A model generated the notes under the pieces. The model saw only the letters and a list, made by a program, of their open reading frames with translations, ran no database searches and was not told the origin of the DNA. Made by a program: the position numbers and the translations under genes. From NCBI GenBank assembly GCA_024233215.1, contig JACKPW010000017.1, positions 89,298-153,297 of the forward strand: a stretch of DNA of 64,000 nucleotides, in the 5' to 3' direction. The stretch is from Verrucomicrobiales bacterium (GTDB lineage Bacteria > Verrucomicrobiota > Verrucomicrobiia > Limisphaerales > J093). Below, in pieces: positions 18,087 through 26,164 of the stretch. Every line of letters begins with the position of its first letter. The first letter of the stretch is position 1.

Positions 18087-19265
18087 ATGTCGGAAGCCAT
18101 TGGGGGCACGGGCGTACCCCGCAGTCCTGGTGTTGCGGCGAGAGCCACCGCGTGGATCCGGTGCCGCGCCCCAGAGTTGGAGCCGCGCCGGCTGCGTCAG
18201 CCATGGCATGCATCCGTGACGCTTCTCATCCCGGTCACCTGTGTCGTCGCTGCGCTGGCGGGGAGAGGACGCGCGGCCGAAGACCCGCCTGAGGCACCCG
18301 GAGCATCGGACAGCGGCCCCACCGAAGCCACGGAAGCGCTGCGGTCCCCGGCGGCCTGCACGGCCGTTTCGTTGCGTTGGGAAAACGATGCCCTGGCCGG
18401 ACGCGACGAGCATTACTCGAATGGCGTCTCCCTGGGGTTGACCCGTGATGGTCGGGGGCTGCTCGGCGGGATTTGGGGGTGGTTCGGAGCCACCGAGGGA
18501 CGTTGGATCACGGGGTATGAACTCGGCCAGATCATGGTGACGCCCGCGGACATCTCGCGGCCGGTTCCGGATCCGACGGACCGCCCGTATGCGGGCCTGC
18601 TCTACGGCGCGCTTTCCACCCAGTACAGCCACGGGAACCAGTTCCACGGACTCAAGCTCATCACCGGTGTGGTGGGACCGGCCTCCCTGGCTGAGGAAAC
18701 CCAGAAGTGGGTCCATGACCGGATCGGCAGCACGGAACCCCAGGGGTGGGATTACCAACTCAAGAACGAGCCGATCCTGAACCTGGTTTACGAACACCGC
18801 CGTCGTTATACGCTGGCTGGTTCACGCGACGGTCTCGGGGCGGAGGTCATTCCGGTGGCCGGCGCCATGCTGGGAAACGTGCTCATCCAGGCGCAGGCCG
18901 GAGCGCAGCTCCGCCTGGGCTATCAGCTGCCGGATGATTTCGGGACCTCGCTGATGCGCGGTTTGGGGAACCTGCCGTTTCCCGCCTTGGAAGACGCCCA
19001 AACGGCCCGGCGACGATGGGGCGTCTACGTTTTCGCCGGCGGCTCCGCCAACCTCGTGGCGCGGGATCTGACCCTGGACGGCAACTCCTTCCGCGACGGC
19101 CCCCACGTCACCAAGGAACCGTTCTTCGCCGCGGGAGAGGCCGGCATTTCCCTCTGGTTGCAACATTTCCAGACCACTTTTTCGTACGTCATCTGGGGCA
19201 AGGAATTCCAGGGCCAGGACCAGGCCTCCCAGTTCGCCGCCGTCACGGCCTCGGTCTGTTTCTGA
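18087..19265 (+). CDS. LpxR-like lipid A 3-O-deacylase (DUF2219)
   Basis: About 392 residues from ATG 18087 (18051 is an alternative). An unusually long basic N-terminal part precedes the hydrophobic signal TLLIPVTCVVAALAG. The mature domain matches the LpxR outer-membrane beta-barrel. RWENDALAGRDEHYSNGVSLG carries the Asn-Asp and Ser positions of the active site, and YSHGNQFHGLKLITGVVGPASLAEETQKWVH carries the His/Glu region. The chain ends with an aromatic residue (VCF), as outer-membrane proteins do. It would remove a 3-linked acyl chain from lipid A at the cell surface. Its last ~440 bp are overlapped by an antisense read-through frame that I regard as non-coding. Confidence 0.85.
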   Translation: MSEAIGGTGVPRSPGVAARATAWIRCRAPELEPRRLRQPWHASVTLLIPVTCVVAALAGRGRAAEDPPEAPGASDSGPTEATEALRSPAACTAVSLRWENDALAGRDEHYSNGVSLGLTRDGRGLLGGIWGWFGATEGRWITGYELGQIMVTPADISRPVPDPTDRPYAGLLYGALSTQYSHGNQFHGLKLITGVVGPASLAEETQKWVHDRIGSTEPQGWDYQLKNEPILNLVYEHRRRYTLAGSRDGLGAEVIPVAGAMLGNVLIQAQAGAQLRLGYQLPDDFGTSLMRGLGNLPFPALEDAQTARRRWGVYVFAGGSANLVARDLTLDGNSFRDGPHVTKEPFFAAGEAGISLWLQHFQTTFSYVIWGKEFQGQDQASQFAAVTASVCF

Positions 19266-21713
19266 AGGCCGGCCTGAGAACGTTCCCTCGCGCCAAACGG
19301 CCCTGTTCCGCCGCCCCATCCGATCAACTCTCAGTATGTCGCCAACACCAACCCCGGGACGCGCCCGAATTGCGCGGTGTTGCGGCTCAGCAGTGGCAGC
19401 CCATGCTGGATCGCCGTGGCGGCAATCCAGGCAGTTGTTGAGGTCTGCAGCGACACTGGGGTGATCGGCGCCGAAGTGCGCCTGGTCGATCTCCAAGGCG
19501 CGGCGCATCAACGGCTCGGCTTCGGCGAGTCGGTTGGTGGCTTGCAGCAACTGGGCCAGATTGTTGAGATCTCTGGCAACGTCTGGATGATCGGCACCGT
19601 AGCTCGCTTTGTCGATTCGCAGGGCTTGGCGCATCAAGGGTTCGGCTTCGGTGAGCCGGTTGGTGGCCTTCAGCAATTGGGCCAGATTGTTGAGACAAAT
19701 AGCGCTCTTGGGGTGATCAGCACCGTAGCTCGCCTCGGCGATTTCCAGCGCCCGGCGCATCACTGACTCGGCTTCGCCCAGCCGGTTGGTGGCCTGCAGA
19801 AGCTGGGCGAGATTGTTGAGGCAAACGGCAACCTTGGGGTGATCGGCACCTGAGCTCGCCTCGGCGATTTCCAGCGCCCGGCGCATCAACGGCTCGGCCT
19901 CACCCAGCCGGTTGGTCGACTGGAGCAGCCCCGCCAGATTGTTAAGGACCACGGAACGCAATGGCGATCTGGAAGGAACTTCTCCTCTAGCCTTTCGCAG
20001 GTGTTCTTCGGCCGCCGCCCAACGAGCGAGGGCGGACAGGACGGAGGCGATCATCAAGCGAAGATGCACCCGTGCCTCGGGATCGGGCACGCTGTCCAGA
20101 TGGGCTTCGAGGAAAGCGAGCTTGGTCGCGGAGTAGTTCTTGTAGCTCAGACTGCCCCCGAATTCCACGAGCCGCCGCGCGAAGGCCTCGAGGTTTCCCG
20201 ATCGGTGATGGTCCCAGCACTCGATCATGTTCTCGATTTCGCCGAGGTAGTCGGTGGAGGAGCTGGCATGATCGACAATCCAGCGACCGACCGGATCGAG
20301 GGAAAGACCGCGGGCCTCAGTGAGGTACCGGGTCGCTTTGTCGCTGGCGTTCATCCCGGCATGGACGACGGCGAGATCGAGTTTCGCCCGGGCGCGTTCG
20401 CCGGGTTCGCCGACTTCGCTGAGGTAGTCGAGGACGCCCTCGGCATCGGGATAGGGAGTTCCGGCGTCGAGTTTCGCCCGGAGTTCCTGCCGCTTCCGGT
20501 TCCGTTCCTCGCGGGAGGGATAAAACATGGTGAAGAAGTCGAGCAGGTAGGGGATGCGTTCGCGGGCGCCGCGGGAGACGTTCATCCCAAGCCAGATGTC
20601 GAAGAAACCCTCCCGAATCGTGTAGAGCCGGCGACGCTTGTCGTCGGGGTGTTCGGAGGAACGGATGTAGCGCGCCTCGGTCAGGCGTTTCAGCAGGGTT
20701 GAGGTCTGGGGCTGGCTCATGCGCATCCGGGCGGCAATGGCGGCCGGGGTCTTTTCCTGGTCGCGCATGGAGGCCATGGTTTCGAGCAGGGCGCGTTCCT
20801 GCGGCGGCAGGTCGCTGAGGCGGTCCTGGTAGAAGGGGCTGATGCGATCGAGGAGAATCTGGAACTGCTCGCGGACCCGGGTGATGGAGTCGTGGGCGAT
20901 CAACTCGTAGAGCATGACGGTGAGACGGGGGTTGCCGCCTGTCATGCGGTAGAGCGCGAGCAGTTTCGGGCGGAGGGAGTCGAAATCGTCCAGCAGGTCC
21001 TGCCGCTTGTCCCATTCGAGATTCCTGCGGATCAGGTCGAGGGTTTCCTCCTCGCCGAGGTTATCGAGAATCTGGACATCAAAGAAGTCGTAGAAGGGTT
21101 CGTCGATGCTGGTGATGGAGTCGAAGTGCAGGGGCGCGGTGGCCATGAGGAGGCAGCCATTGTCGTCCATGAAGAACTTCCTGAGGGCGGCGAGGTCCTT
21201 CTTGCTCTTGATCTGCCGCATGAACACTTCGTTGAGGTTCTCGAGCATGACGAGAAGCGTCCGCTGGCGGTCGCGGTTGGTCTGGCGGATGAAGGGGGCG
21301 ACCCGGTCCCGGATGAGGTCGTCGTCTTCCTCAGTGTGGAGCTGTTCGTAGAGATCGGCCCATACCGGTTCGCCGGGAAGTTGGTCGCGGAGTATTTCGC
21401 AGAGGCGCAGGAGGAAGTCCGCAAAGGAAAGGACGCGATGGGATTCCTCGGGGAAGCGGGCGACGACGTACTGCCTGGCGAGTTCCGGATCGGCCTCGAT
21501 CGCATCGGAAATGAGGTGCAGCAGGTGGGTCTTGCCGATGCCCCGGGGCCCGATGAAGAGGAAGTGGTGCTTGGATTTCCGCGTCGCGGAGCCCCGCAGG
21601 ACTTCGAGCGTGTCCGCGAGGATGTGATCGCGGGCGACCGTGATGTGGCGGCGGTGGGCGGGGCTGGTCAGGCCGGCCCGGTAGAGACCAAGGTAGGAAC
21701 GGGGTTCAGGCAT
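18822..21713 (-). CDS. AAA-type ATPase with winged helix and TPR array (3' end disrupted)
   Basis: From ATG 21713 the protein has a P-loop ATPase domain with Walker A GPRGIGKT (residues 55-62), a Walker B-like LLVMLEN (~153-159), LLMATAPLHF (~188-197) and a GGNPR sensor-type motif (~259-263). A MarR-like winged helix follows at ~305-378 (AAIAARMRMSQPQTSTLLKRL). A helical linker leads to about four TPRs (588-760). Beyond residue 760 the frame runs through a vapC fragment and then antisense to lpxR to a stop at 18822; those ~200 residues are probably not native. The start overlaps the upstream ATPase gene by 8 bp (ATGCCTGA). Its architecture resembles signal-transducing STAND or Orc1-like ATPases, with TPRs as a sensing or partner-binding arm. 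Function unknown. Confidence 0.75.
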   Translation of the reverse strand: MPEPRSYLGLYRAGLTSPAHRRHITVARDHILADTLEVLRGSATRKSKHHFLFIGPRGIGKTHLLHLISDAIEADPELARQYVVARFPEESHRVLSFADFLLRLCEILRDQLPGEPVWADLYEQLHTEEDDDLIRDRVAPFIRQTNRDRQRTLLVMLENLNEVFMRQIKSKKDLAALRKFFMDDNGCLLMATAPLHFDSITSIDEPFYDFFDVQILDNLGEEETLDLIRRNLEWDKRQDLLDDFDSLRPKLLALYRMTGGNPRLTVMLYELIAHDSITRVREQFQILLDRISPFYQDRLSDLPPQERALLETMASMRDQEKTPAAIAARMRMSQPQTSTLLKRLTEARYIRSSEHPDDKRRRLYTIREGFFDIWLGMNVSRGARERIPYLLDFFTMFYPSREERNRKRQELRAKLDAGTPYPDAEGVLDYLSEVGEPGERARAKLDLAVVHAGMNASDKATRYLTEARGLSLDPVGRWIVDHASSSTDYLGEIENMIECWDHHRSGNLEAFARRLVEFGGSLSYKNYSATKLAFLEAHLDSVPDPEARVHLRLMIASVLSALARWAAAEEHLRKARGEVPSRSPLRSVVLNNLAGLLQSTNRLGEAEPLMRRALEIAEASSGADHPKVAVCLNNLAQLLQATNRLGEAESVMRRALEIAEASYGADHPKSAICLNNLAQLLKATNRLTEAEPLMRQALRIDKASYGADHPDVARDLNNLAQLLQATNRLAEAEPLMRRALEIDQAHFGADHPSVAADLNNCLDCRHGDPAWAATAEPQHRAIRARPGVGVGDILRVDRMGRRNRAVWREGTFSGRPSETDRGRDGGELGGLVLALEFLAPDDVRKSGLEMLQPEGNAGLSRGEERFLGDVGAVAEGVAVQGQIPRHEVGGAAGENVDAPSSPGRLGVFQGGKRQVPQTAHQRGPEIIRQLIAQAELRSGLRLDEHVSQHGAGHRNDLRPETVA
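19331..19433 (-). pseudogene. C-terminal fragment of a vapC (PIN) toxin gene
   Basis: On the minus strand 19433-19331 encodes TAWIAATAIQHGLPLLSRNTAQFGRVPGLVLATY and TGA. This is the typical last third of a VapC protein, with the final acidic position replaced by Asn as often seen. Everything upstream of it is the TPR array of the ATPase gene, in another frame. The junction is exact: TPR residues end ...LNN at 19434 and vapC homology starts at 19433. It is a recombination scar and cannot encode an active toxin. Confidence 0.8.
19434..19965 (-). repeat. tandem 126-bp units encoding kinesin-light-chain-type TPRs
   Basis: Four full and one started copies of a 42-codon unit with the pattern LNNLAQLLQATNRLGEAEPLMRRAL and then EIAEASYGADHP. 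The copies are very similar at DNA level, pointing to recent expansion by unequal recombination. The array is cut short at 19434 where the vapC fragment begins. Confidence 0.85.
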
Positions 21714-22944
21714 AGTATTTCTTCCACCAGGATTTGAGGATGCCGCTGGCGAAATCGAATTGATCGGCGGTGATTTCAGCGACGTAGAAGTCGTTTTCGA
21801 GATCGCGGAGGAGCTGGTTGAACTGCTGTTTACGTTGATGGGCGGGCCACGCGACACCTTCAGCGGCGAGGATCTGCTCGAAGTCCTGCAGCAAACGGCT
21901 GCGGCTCAGACCGCCGTCGCTCAGGCTGAGCCGGCTCAACAGCGTGTGCGCGGCAGAGACCTTCGACCCGTCGTAGTAGCGGGCGATGCGGGAGTAGTAG
22001 TGCTGGAGCTTGTCGCGCGCTGCGTTACTGATCACAAGGTCGGCGAAGGCCGCATCAACATCGGCAACCCCGAGCGCGCGTTCGCGCTTCTTCCAACGAC
22101 GGTAGAGATCCTGGGTGATCATCTGCATGAACAACGGGATCGGGCGTCCGAGGCGGGCGGCAAGCCGGGCGGGAACTCCGGGGTCCAGGCCAACGCCCCG
22201 TTCGGTGAGCATCGTGGAAACGAAATCCATGACCTCCTCGACCGTGAGGACTGGGAGCGGCACGTCCTCGAGGTCATTGATCAGATCGACCATGCCCACG
22301 GAGTCGAGGGTGCTGGACAGATTGACCGACCCGCCGATCAGCCAGCGGACCTTGTCCTGTTTTGGCTTGGGGTTCTGTCGTTGGGTGCGGAACCAGGCGA
22401 GGAATTCGCGGAGCAGTTCCGGGTCTCCCCCCTTCAGGTTCAGCAACATGTCGGGAAGTTCATCGACGATCAGGAGAATCGGGGTGTCGTGTTTCCGGAC
22501 CTGCTGGAGGAAGCGCTCGCCGTGCAACTTCCACTTCGCCCGCCAATCCGGGTCGCTTTCGCGGAGGGCAACCTTGAACTCGGAGATGCCGATCTCCTTG
22601 ATCTTCCCCAAGGCTATCTTCACCAAATCCCAACTCTTGCCGAGCGTGTCCCGGAATACCTTCGGGTGCTCATCGTAGAAGCGGGAAAGCAGGGCAGCAA
22701 AGAACTCGGCCGGATGGTCGAGGTCTTGGACGTTTTCATAAACGACGGCGTAACCGGACTTCGGAAACGCCCGCAAGTGGTCCATAATGCTGGTTTTGCC
22801 GGTCCGCCGGGGTGCGGTGAGCAGGACATGTTTGGCCTCCAGGGTGTCCCACAGATCGTCAAGGAAGGCAGAGCGATAGCGGAGATCCGGGGCGTCCACC
22901 GGTGAGCCCGTGTAGAATTCTGGGAGGCTCTTCGGAATTTGCAT
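21706..22944 (-). CDS. P-loop ATPase (archaeal-ATPase / AAA family), first gene of the pair
   Basis: 412 residues. Walker A is APRRTGKTSI at ~46-55 and Walker B is ILLIVDELPDML at ~155-166, followed by IGGSVNLSSTLDS (sensor region, ~203-215) and a GRPIPLFMQ segment (~265-273). The C-terminal ~130 residues are helical with a probable winged helix (SLSDGGLSRSRLLQDFEQILAAEG). This is the layout of the archaeal-type ATPases related to Orc1/Cdc6 and STAND proteins. It overlaps the next ATPase gene by 8 bp, so the two are translationally coupled. A good promoter lies 36 bp upstream. No known system name can be assigned from the sequence alone. Confidence 0.8.
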   Translation of the reverse strand: MQIPKSLPEFYTGSPVDAPDLRYRSAFLDDLWDTLEAKHVLLTAPRRTGKTSIMDHLRAFPKSGYAVVYENVQDLDHPAEFFAALLSRFYDEHPKVFRDTLGKSWDLVKIALGKIKEIGISEFKVALRESDPDWRAKWKLHGERFLQQVRKHDTPILLIVDELPDMLLNLKGGDPELLREFLAWFRTQRQNPKPKQDKVRWLIGGSVNLSSTLDSVGMVDLINDLEDVPLPVLTVEEVMDFVSTMLTERGVGLDPGVPARLAARLGRPIPLFMQMITQDLYRRWKKRERALGVADVDAAFADLVISNAARDKLQHYYSRIARYYDGSKVSAAHTLLSRLSLSDGGLSRSRLLQDFEQILAAEGVAWPAHQRKQQFNQLLRDLENDFYVAEITADQFDFASGILKSWWKKYYA

Positions 22945-22979
22945 GTCTGAATCGTTGTAAAACTGTTTTGTTTTTCACG

Positions 22980-23007
22980 ATTGTAAAGTGAAGCAACCAA
23001 GTTGCAA
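22980..23007 (-). promoter_or_regulatory. sigma70-type promoter of the ATPase pair
   Basis: On the minus strand TTGCAA, a 16-bp spacer and TACAAT sit 36 bp before the ATG at 22944, in a stretch (22945-23040) clearly richer in A/T than its surroundings. Two similar sequences, TTTACAATCG and TTTTACAACGAT, occur about 25 bp apart and could be a direct-repeat operator. The remainder up to 23289 holds no gene I can support. Confidence 0.55.
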
Positions 23008-23289
23008 GACAGTATTGTTTTATTTCCCAAAGACACTGGTGAGTGTGGCTTCTGTCTGGGAGAGCACCCCTGGTCTCGTGAATTGGCACGATGAGAGGCG
23101 GAGTGGATCGGTCCGAAGGACTTACACCCAATGACTTGCATGGCCGGACCCGACTCGAGAAGGCGCCTGGAATGGCGTCCCTGCCGGGTTCGCGCGAACG
23201 AACCAGGTACAGCCCGAATCCCCACGCCTGCCCGCCGGTGGCTTGGTGCGGGGAAGACCCAACTCAGCCGGAACGCTCAACGGAACGGA

Positions 23290-25887
23290 TCACGCTTCGG
23301 CGTGCCGGATCTCGCTCACTGCGATCTTGCCCGAGACCACATCCAGGAAGGGTTTGCCGTTCCGGACACCGACGGTGCCATACCCGGTGGCGGTGGAGAG
23401 GAAGCACCTGAAGTCGCCGGAGATCGGCGGGTCCAGATAGAGCACCTTCTCCACGGCATCGTAGCGGGCGCCGCTCAGGGATTGCAGCAGGGCATAGGAC
23501 GCCATGGCCCGGGCATACCAATGGCCGCACTCGTACTCGTTGAACGGATTGCGGATACGACCGTCGTAACGATCCCGACAGACCCGGACGATTTCCAACC
23601 CTTCCTCGATCCGCCCCATCAGGATCAGGTGCGAGGCGACCTGGTATTCGATCCCGGTCCACACCTCGTCGGAATAGACGAATGGCAGAGACAATTGGCC
23701 GCCCTTGGGCCAACTGCAAAGCAGGAGGCCGCCGTCCCGGCCGGCGGCAAAACTGGGACGCTGCGGATTGGCGTGAGCGGACAGGTCTTTCCGGAGGTTG
23801 TGTTGGTGAACCGACCTCACGTGGCTGGTCACCATTTCGGGATCGAGCACCTGCCCCACCCCGCAGACGAGGGCCATCCAGGATCCCAACACGCCGTCCG
23901 ACAGACAGCCGATGCCGTATTGGTACTTGGGCCCTTCCCGCTTCAAGAGTTCGAGCGCTTCCGGGGAATAGTCCCCGACCATGCTCTTCACGTCTAGGGG
24001 GCTCCGGGTCTTCAGCCCTTCCCATTGGATCTTCTGGATGAAGTAATCCCCATCGAACAGCTCCTTCTCGGTACGCGCCACTCCTTTCCTGTGCAGTTCA
24101 GCAAAGCTGGAAACATCCTCCCCCAGCGCTTCCCCCATGAGCGTTGCCGCGTGGAGCGCACCCAGATAGAAGCTGGTGCACATCCCGTCGGGTCCCCAGA
24201 ACTCGATGTCGTAGGTGTTGTGATGGGGTTCCTCCAACCAGCCCTTGTGCCCCGGATCCCAGGTCTCGATGCAGTAGTCGAGACTGGCCTTGACCTTCGG
24301 CCACAGGCGGCGCAGCCACTCGGTGTCGCCGCTGATGCGCCAGTCGCGATGGACTTTCATAATCCCTCCCAACTGACCGTCGGCAGCCGCGTGAAAGTCG
24401 TGGACCACGGGACGAATGGGAAGGCTGCTTCGGAAGGCCTGGTGTCCCCGGTTATCCTGAGAGACCTGGAATTCGGTTTCGCGCAAGGTGCGTTCAAGCG
24501 ATGGGAAGAGGTGCGGGATGGCCTGGGCGTAATTCCAAACGTGGGTGCAGGAACCGTGGCAGCAGCCACTGCTGTCCGAGCAACCTTCCCAAGCCCAAAG
24601 CCGGCCGTCGGCCTGGCGCAGAACGGTGGGGGACTTGAGAATCGTGAGGTTCGCGGACACCGCTTCGATGGCCTCAGGCGGCAGGGTGGAATCGTGGAAG
24701 CAATCGCTGAACCGTTTGGTTCTGGCGCGAAGATCCTGGTAATGGTCCCGCCAGTACTCGGTGATCCGGTCGATGTTGGAAAACCGGGTTGAGTACCACG
24801 GGCGATAGGCGGCCTGAGACAATTCCGTTCCCGGCTGCGCCTGCGGATCGGTACCATATCGCAGGTTGGTTTCGCCGACGTGCCAAGCCAGACGCAACAC
24901 CACGGTCTGGGAGTTGCCCGGAGCCACCTGCAGGGGCACGAAGACCGTAGCCCCCGGCGAGGGGTTTCCTTCCGTGACAGCAGGCCGCTCAAAACACGCC
25001 GCCTCCGCCACGTCCTTCCAGGCCATGGTGAGGGCGTCCCACCAGCCGCCGCGGAACCAGGCGCAGTTTGCCCTGGCGCCGGGCGCACTCACGGTCGCCG
25101 AGAAGGCCCCCTCCTCCCAACCCCGTTCCTTCGGCGCCGAACTCCACAGGACAAAGCCGCCGGAAGTCGATTTCACGGCGTTCGGATTGTCCCCGATCTT
25201 CATGAAGTTCTTCGCGTTGAAGGAGAAAACCGCTTCCACCGGGGAATCCGACGGATTCGTGAACCGGTATTCCAGAGCGGCGACCGGCAGACTCGAGGCG
25301 TCGGGGTCGCCCGGCTCAAACGGACTCCACCCGGTGATCTCCACCGCCAGCGGAACCGCCTGGTCGGCCAGCCTCACGGTGGCAAACGGAAAGCGTGCCT
25401 CGAAGCGGGCCTGGCGAAACCGCGGTAATCCGAACGAGGTACCGGCCGCGCCGTTGCCCGCGCCGGGAGAGCCGAAGATCTTCCAGGCCGGCACCGGGCC
25501 TTCGAGCACCCGGGCAGCCTTCGGGTTCCCCTTGATGGCGATGGCGGCAAAGGTGCAGGGTTCGTTGAAGATCTCCGGTCGGTTGCGCAGGGAGAAATGG
25601 GACAGCGCGCCGGTCCCCTCGAGACAGATCATCCCGGCCCCAAGCCCACCCAGCGGAAAGGCGACCCGGTTCAAGCGGTCGCCGGAATACACCGCGTTGT
25701 ACTTGGACTTGTCACCCCTGCCCCAGGTGGACGCCTTGGGGCGTTTGGCAGGCTGCTGCGACGCGTTGCCCTGCGCCGCTCCGGACTCGGCCAGGCCGGC
25801 GGCGCTGATCGTTCCCACGGTGGCAGCCGAAAGCTTGAGGAAATCCCGACGGGGCATGCTGGAGGGGTCGTTGTTCGCGCGCGACAT
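23290..25887 (-). CDS. GH116 family glucosylceramidase/beta-glucosidase-like enzyme, Tat-exported
   Basis: 865 residues. An N-terminal twin-arginine signal is seen as MPRRDFLKLSAATVG (a start at the second Met, 25857, is possible). An N-terminal beta-sandwich (~70-400) with FPLGGLGAGMICLEGTGALSHFSLRNRPE is followed by an (alpha/alpha)6 catalytic domain. GSCTHVWNYAQAIPHLFPSLERTLRETEF carries the nucleophile-region Glu, and HHNTYDIEFWGPDGMCTSFYLGAL carries the acid Asp expected for GH116. Members cleave beta-glucosides, beta-xylosides or N-acetylglucosaminides. It is the last gene of the minus-strand polysaccharide region, downstream of the 26 kb sulfatase. Confidence 0.88.
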   Translation of the reverse strand: MSRANNDPSSMPRRDFLKLSAATVGTISAAGLAESGAAQGNASQQPAKRPKASTWGRGDKSKYNAVYSGDRLNRVAFPLGGLGAGMICLEGTGALSHFSLRNRPEIFNEPCTFAAIAIKGNPKAARVLEGPVPAWKIFGSPGAGNGAAGTSFGLPRFRQARFEARFPFATVRLADQAVPLAVEITGWSPFEPGDPDASSLPVAALEYRFTNPSDSPVEAVFSFNAKNFMKIGDNPNAVKSTSGGFVLWSSAPKERGWEEGAFSATVSAPGARANCAWFRGGWWDALTMAWKDVAEAACFERPAVTEGNPSPGATVFVPLQVAPGNSQTVVLRLAWHVGETNLRYGTDPQAQPGTELSQAAYRPWYSTRFSNIDRITEYWRDHYQDLRARTKRFSDCFHDSTLPPEAIEAVSANLTILKSPTVLRQADGRLWAWEGCSDSSGCCHGSCTHVWNYAQAIPHLFPSLERTLRETEFQVSQDNRGHQAFRSSLPIRPVVHDFHAAADGQLGGIMKVHRDWRISGDTEWLRRLWPKVKASLDYCIETWDPGHKGWLEEPHHNTYDIEFWGPDGMCTSFYLGALHAATLMGEALGEDVSSFAELHRKGVARTEKELFDGDYFIQKIQWEGLKTRSPLDVKSMVGDYSPEALELLKREGPKYQYGIGCLSDGVLGSWMALVCGVGQVLDPEMVTSHVRSVHQHNLRKDLSAHANPQRPSFAAGRDGGLLLCSWPKGGQLSLPFVYSDEVWTGIEYQVASHLILMGRIEEGLEIVRVCRDRYDGRIRNPFNEYECGHWYARAMASYALLQSLSGARYDAVEKVLYLDPPISGDFRCFLSTATGYGTVGVRNGKPFLDVVSGKIAVSEIRHAEA

Positions 25888-26008
25888 GGTGTACTCCGGT
25901 TTGATGGTCTTGTTCTCGGGAGGTTCTCTGCCGGAAGCCCGGACAAGGCAAGCAAATGCGTCGCCGAACGACGCCGGCCTCCCACCTCAGCCAAGACGAT
26001 TCATCAAG

Positions 26009-26164
26009 CAACCACGAATGAACACGAATCGACACGAATCGGAGGGCATCTCGCCGGGAGGCAGGTCCCGACCTCCGTCACCACTGGCCTGCCCCCATGC
26101 GGCGCCCGTACCGTTCCTCAAAGTCGAGTCATTATTCGTGTGTATTGGTGTCTATTCGTGGTTG
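26009..26164. repeat. inverted repeat of CACGAAT type
   Basis: Arm one (26009-26040) is CAACCACGAATGAACACGAA and continues TCGACACGAATC. Arm two (26131-26164) is its imperfect reverse complement, ending TATTCGTGGTTG. The 90-bp spacer has no gene. The stop codon and last residues (SNHE) of the sulfatase gene lie inside arm two. Related CACGAAAT/TTTCGTG arms occur at 32293-32446 and 37294-37317. Confidence 0.8.

Noticed and set aside
18822..19330. Last ~170 codons of the ATPase-TPR open frame as a real protein part
   Set aside because: This stretch lies beyond the vapC stop and largely antisense to lpxR 3' coding sequence, and has lost the TPR pattern; it is an accidental read-through.
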